From Cheilinus undulatus (Eukaryota; Chordata; Actinopteri; Labriformes; Labridae), in contig NC_054872.1 of NCBI RefSeq assembly GCF_018320785.1, positions 43,264,551-43,328,550 of the forward strand: a stretch of 64,000 bases of DNA, in the 5' to 3' direction. Positions 58,831 through 64,000 of this stretch are shown piece by piece. The position numbers and the translations under genes were made by a program. Every line of letters begins with the position of its first letter. Position 1 is the stretch's first letter. The notes below the pieces were generated by a model. It was not told the origin of the DNA. It made no database searches and saw only the letters and a list, made by a program, of their open reading frames with translations.

Positions 58831-61260
58831 GACAGAAGCCTGATAAAATGTGTATTTTGACACAGGAGAAATAAAAAAACAGAATATATCTGACAATATA
58901 AATTGGCCAGGATTCATGAAAGAATGTCTTAAAAATTCAGATTGATTATGTCAGCCATCAAAAGGCATCTTTTGTCATTGCCTTTCATAAGATATATTTG
59001 TCACTTTCTGACAAATATGTGGAAACAACAGCTGAGTCTTATTTGCTCCCCAGCAGCTCTGGTACAAGAGGCAGCATCGAATATTTCTCGGATACAATAA
59101 GTGCTTATTAAAGCTCAAACAGCCCAAAGCTAAAAGGAAAGGAATGAAAAAATAAAGAATATACCACAGAGAATATTAGGATATGACTTCATCTCTTCTA
59201 AAGTCAATATCAGAGTGGTTATACTGTCATGTGCTCGTGCAAACTCCTGTGTACAGCTGTGGAAAAAACCATCCTGGCTCATTCACACCCCTGACTTTGT
59301 CTGCCATTAGCGATGACCTCACGCTCACAGGTCTGGGCTCCGTCATTGTGGAGGGCGAGAGGACAAGGAGCATATGTTTCAGGGGGTCAAATACACCGTG
59401 ATCCCCTTGCTCGGGTTTTAAAAAAAAAACAGAAAACAGCAGCCCTCGGGAGGTAGCTCGAAGCGTCAGTCAGAAATACATTTCAGCAAGCGTAAGCAGA
59501 ACAGCAGAGGCAACACAAGTCACCGTAAAATCTCTCGACTCCAAAACAGAACATTCACAATATTAATAAAATAAAATGCTTGTAACATCTTCAAAAATAA
59601 AACACCTTCATGTAGACGGACTTCAAATATTTCACTCCCCAGTTAGAAAACAGGGAACAACAGCTTCAAAAATACCAACACTGACTGTAGCAAAACTCTC
59701 CTGTTGGACTATAACAAACATATAACACTTAAATCACATTGTGCCTCTATGGGACATGTTCTAAAAGCAGATTGTGGGCCATTTACAGTATAGTCATAAG
59801 GCTAAGCTGGTCACAGTTTTTATATTCTACTCTACACAAACACATTTGCCATTTTACATCGAAAAAAATCTCAGCGGCGGGCAAATTAATTGAGGAGAGC
59901 ACTTGTTCAGCATAATCGATCTTACTTGTGTGTAATTGAAGAGCTCCATCTAAAAAATGGAGACATTTTTCTCCACCGAGTTATCATCTATTCTCATAAA
60001 ACAAGAGAGCCAAATTATGACAAATTATAGCCGGCACAAAGCGGGACAGAAGGTAGTCTAAGTTCTTGATGTTCTAATAAATACATTTTCCAATGAAGTG
60101 TGATTTCTTTACAAAATTGATCATCATTTCTAACACAATCTCTCCCTCCTCAGTGCAAATGCTTCCCTATGACATCAGCGTAAAATCTGAAGGCTATTTC
60201 CTTGACATGTTGAGGTGTTTTGCTGTCAATAAGTGACCCCCATTATAAATGCATGATTCCTGACAGACACCCTACTGACAAAATCCATTAGTGAGCTAAT
60301 GAGCGCTCCACACCGTGAACGACGCCACCTCCCTCCCCTCCTCTCTACTCGCCCTCTTTTTTTCCAAATGGAAAGCTACACGATGCCATGAAACAGCACA
60401 TTACGGCTTGGTTATTGTCAGAAATGATGTCTGGTAAGGGGTGCTTAAAGAGCTGGAGGTAAAGTAATGAAGGAAATCTCGGCAGGGAATGTGGAACGCA
60501 AACGGCCGTTACTTTAAATGAGCCTATTCATTTCTTTTATTTCACACGGTTATACTCTCTTTCTAGTGCTCAAACTCTTCCTTTGTTTTTGTCTCTCAAT
60601 CTCCACTTTTGGTCTCAGTAAACAAGGCCCGGTCCTGACCGCGCAGCTTAACCTGACAAGTGCTTTGTTTGTGGCCACCAACTGGAAATGTAATTAAAAA
60701 ACTGCAACTTTGCTCTGAAATAAATCCTCCCCCCGTATGTAAACGCTAACTAGGTGCGTCTAAATATGAGTTCTGCCCTTGAGCTGCAAACATTCAGCTG
60801 AATTTCACATCCTTATCTAACTTGGCTTTGATTATGGAACATTCTGTATGCAAGGTGAGCTTAGCACACCACACCAAAGAGTGATTATCGGCTCTCTTTG
60901 AAGCACTTGAAGGCTTAGAGCTCGGCGTAAACAATTATCTCTTCACCCTACTTTGGATTGCCTGTCGCAACAAACGCCTTTCCCATCACCTCTACCGGCG
61001 TTCTCCTTCAAGTTCCCTTCACATCACAACTCACTTTTTTAACGTTGAGAACGAAGGAACGGGGAAATGGTAAAACAGTCTTTGTAATGTCAGTTTTGTG
61101 CACGATGAAGGCCTGTGTCCTGTCAAGACTCTACCTCTTAGACTTTGAACTAAACTTGTCTTTTCTCTGCTTTCTTGGTCTGAAAACAGCCGATCAAACT
61201 GCAACTACAAGATTAAAACCTTTAGATTTAGGCTTTGTTTAGTTTCTCAAACTTTCCTTC
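58831..61260. other. Non-coding block, candidate conserved elements
   Basis: Over 2 kb of balanced-complexity sequence with no recognisable transposon. It has homeobox-like TAATTA/TTAATTG words and several stretches (59870-60010, 60060-60150, 60250-60330, 60400-60550) of the texture seen in vertebrate conserved non-coding elements. No exon is defined. Conservation itself cannot be judged here. Confidence 0.3.
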
Positions 61261-63300
61261 AAATGTCAGTAAAGAACTCTGGATCTATCACTTTCTAAAA
61301 ACATAACTACTGTTCTTTTAGTCTTCTAGCTAATGCTAATCCAACAGTTTGAAAGCTTAGACCAGATATGTTGCATCAAAACAACATTAATGTAACACTT
61401 CTTCTGATAAAATGCCCAGTCACACCAAAAACAAACAATGAGAAACATAATTGACCCCGTAGCTTTGGGGTATTTGTGGTTCAGGAGGCTTTATGGCATG
61501 CTAATTTGACGCAGTAAATGCTACACCAACTTTCTGGTAAGCTATCTGCTAAAAAGCTAGCATTAGCCTGTCAGTGACTTGGTGTGCAAGGATTTATTTT
61601 TCATTTTCACCTATTAGTGACTTCTGAATTTTAATATTTTGTTCAAAAACTACATAATTCAATAAGGAGTTTGCAAAAATGTTTTCATGACGTAAGCTAG
61701 CTCTCTCAGTTGCAAATGGAAAACAGGCCATCAACCTTGTTCTCAAAGGGCTTTATACCAGTTCTTATCGTTAATAGGTTATGAAAACTTCTTAAAGCCT
61801 TTGCTAGCCTTGGAGTGGTGCTAGTATCTGCTAAATATTAGCTTTATGTAGGTATTGACAATTACTAAGAAAGCGTAAATCCTGCTGACAAAACTCCTCT
61901 CCTTTGTATTATTTTTGTATGGACTATGCTAGTTAACATTTTTTTAATTGATTTCTGAGAGACAGCTAGCTAAGCGAGCAAGCTGTCTTAGCTAACAGGC
62001 TACACTGAGTTGTATATTTATAAGCTTAATGGGAAATACAGTCAGATGAATATGTTTGATCAGGTAGTTTCTATCAGATGTCCATCCATGTGTAAAGAAG
62101 TTAACTTTCTTGTGTTGGACACTAGGGGGCATCATCTGTGTAACTGCAGGTATACAGACATCAGAACTTAAGTTTTCATCAGCCATTAGACCTGGACATT
62201 GCACCTCTAAATGTCAAGTCAGATTTTTAGCTGCCATTGTTGTTGATAAAACTGACATCAGCATTTCCACCAATTCTGGATTATGACTGATCATTGAGGG
62301 AGAAGTGAAACTGACAAGCATGGCGATGTTGCAAAAGAGAGCATTATGAGGCGTTTTTGTGCTTATGATGCAGAGCGCCAACACCACTGTACTGCATTGG
62401 TTCTCATGGAGAGGAGTGCTGATAGCACGCTGGTAATTACTTCTGCTAGTTTAAACCCATCTGAACTCCTTGGGTGTCAAAGTTTGACAGGGCCATAACT
62501 CTCTAGTTGTTTGTCAGTTGAGAAGATTTGGATGTCAAAACTAGCAACGAGTTTATGCATGTTCCAACTGACTAATCAGGGCTTTGTGAAGCTAATAAGT
62601 ACACCAACTAACTGGCTAACAGGTTTGTATTAGCCTGGCACAATTGCTCAACTGGATAGCTTAGATTTCTGTTTAAGTCTTGCCATTAAGTAACCTCTGA
62701 ATTATTTTATCACCAAGTTTGAACAACATAGTATTGAAAAAGAATTTGAAATATTGCTTATTCAATGTCAGCTTGCTCTTCCAGTTGCTAAAGTAAAAGT
62801 AAGTTTGCAAAGTTTGTTTAGGAGATGTGTGTCAAACTTGTAAACACAAGGCCTTTCTTAGGGAGGAGGTTATCCTCTGATAGAGCTCGATGGCGTGACA
62901 CTAAACAACTTCCCAGTGTTTCAAAGTGTAGCAGTGCCAGGAATAGCTACTAGTTGTCAATTTTTCATATTTGGGTGTCATAACTTTCAAGGAATTTGTG
63001 TAAATCTATTTTAGCTGATAAACAGATCCACTTTTTAATTTTAGCCTGTTTAGAATTTCTAAACTCTGGCTGTTTTTATTCTTTTTATTCTGGTGTGACC
63101 ATACCGTCATACTTTTCAAAGTGAAAGATAATGTATCCTATCAAATCACATTCCATCAAGCTTGCAATAATTCAGATAAATCTACTTCAGATGAAAAAAG
63201 CAACTCCATTATGATACTGGAAAAAAGATTTCTTTAAAATATACCATATATAATTGAGGTGTGACCAGGCTTTTTAACATTTTCGTTTTTTAAGCAAAAG
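61261..63300. other. Non-coding, weak internal duplication
   Basis: AT-rich sequence with GCTAGC-type words. Parts of 61555-61730 and 62605-62790 look like a diverged duplication. A CTCF-like site lies at 62117-62134. No gene. Confidence 0.3.
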
Positions 63301-63652
63301 AAAACTGATCCATTTTAATCATCTCATCTTTCTACATGTTCAATGCCATATGTTTTTCATCAAGTTATTCCAGTGTCTCCACATTGACTATCCTGCACCA
63401 CTATCTCCTGTTTTGTATATATACATTCAGTATGTGTGGTTATACAATAGGGCTGTTGTCTTGGGTTACATGAAGTTGTTCTGTAGATATACTCTGACAG
63501 GTTTCTTGGGAATTGTCCATGAAGGATTTGGAAAATGCTGCAGCGATGGGGTTCAGACCCCTTTAATTTGGATCAGGGACACCAGCGGGAACCAGTTCTT
63601 GGGATGTAGATTTTTGAGAGGTAGGGTGGGGAAAACCTCGACTTGGACTGGG
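63301..63652 (-). other. Probable 3' UTR of the right-edge gene
   Basis: Follows the TAG of the minus-strand exon without a splice signal. No AATAAA is close to the stop, so the UTR may extend further left. Confidence 0.4.
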
Positions 63653-64000
63653 CTACTCTTGCGTCTCGTCTGGGCTTTGATTGGTCGATGTGGCGTTTGA
63701 ATCTGCCACGATCTCCTTGGTGATGACTTCCCCACCTGCTTGCTCTTCTGTTTTGTGTTTGATGGCGTCCTCTTCGTCCTTGTCTTTCTCCTCATCGGTC
63801 TCAACCCCGTTTTCGATAACAGCTTCGACTTCTGCTACGCCCTCTTCCTCCTTTTCTTTGGTGTCGTTCTTCGTTTCGGCAGTCGCGGCGATGTCAGACA
63901 CTTCTAGGCCCTCGCCGTTTTCTACGAGCTCTCCGTTCTCTATTGATCCCTCTCCATCCAGCGCTATCTTTTCTTCCCCGTTGTCTTCTTTGCTGTTCTC
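63653..64000 (-). CDS. C-terminal exon of an acidic protein, partial at window edge
   Basis: The minus strand is open from the edge (codon start at 64000) for 115 codons to TAG at 63655-63653. The sequence is very acidic and lysine-rich, with repeated ENGE/ENGV words (SIENGELVENGEG, AVIENGVETDEEKDKDEED) and ends SPDETQE. GC content and codon use are clearly higher than in the flanks, which supports real coding. It looks like a disordered charged tail, as in cytoskeletal, chromatin or membrane-attached regulatory proteins. I do not recognise the family, and no acceptor is seen before the edge. A GTG near 63901 is internal and not a start. Confidence 0.7.
   Translation of the reverse strand, partial: ENSKEDNGEEKIALDGEGSIENGELVENGEGLEVSDIAATAETKNDTKEKEEEGVAEVEAVIENGVETDEEKDKDEEDAIKHKTEEQAGGEVITKEIVADSNATSTNQSPDETQE

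Noticed and set aside
63553-63804. Minus-strand frame rich in K and R
   Set aside because: It overlaps the better-supported acidic frame and is a shifted reading of the same sequence.

Overview
This window is vertebrate nuclear DNA from a teleost fish, probably a percomorph. The evidence is intron-split genes with GT-AG junctions and AATAAA signals, tRNA-derived SINEs of the African-cichlid (AFC/ROn-1) type, fish-type L1 and L2/Rex-like LINEs, hAT, Tc1/mariner and Harbinger-like transposons, and many AT-rich MITEs. There are no operons, ribosome binding sites or prokaryotic signals.

The clearest genes are three tandem plus-strand copies of the vitelline membrane outer layer protein 1 family (VMO1, VOMI beta-prism fold): 18470-21422, 29918-31165 and 35362-46531. 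Each has three coding exons with identical phases, a fourth mostly untranslated 3' exon, a near-identical TATATAAG core promoter, a signal peptide, eight conserved mature cysteines and three GDDTALN-like repeats. All three look intact. Copy 3 has lost the exon 3 stop codon used by the others and carries an extra N-terminal segment.

Other gene pieces are on the minus strand. One is a terminal coding exon with a polyA signal (15618-15713). One is a signal-peptide exon (10395-10453) with a TATA/CCAAT promoter and an untranslated first exon upstream. One is the acidic C-terminal exon of a gene that enters from the right edge (63653-64000). I could not name any of these three proteins.

Layout: 1-1270 is intergenic with a SINE. 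1271-10219 is a full-length-start L1 bracketed by a 17-bp target duplication and filled with later insertions, including a striking higher-order minisatellite (3003-5037). 10220-13400 holds the orphan minus-strand start, paired 280-bp direct repeats and small tandem repeats. 13624-15080 is a LINE with an apparent 3' transduction. 15500-18100 holds the minus-strand terminal exon plus TE debris. 18110-46960 is the VMO1 cluster with TE-laden introns. 46960-58900 is gene-poor and TE-rich. 58900-63650 is mostly unique sequence that may hold conserved non-coding elements downstream of the right-edge gene.

The VMO1 copies are paralogues made by local duplication. Several transposons sit in one copy while the matching site in another is empty, which gives a relative order of events.
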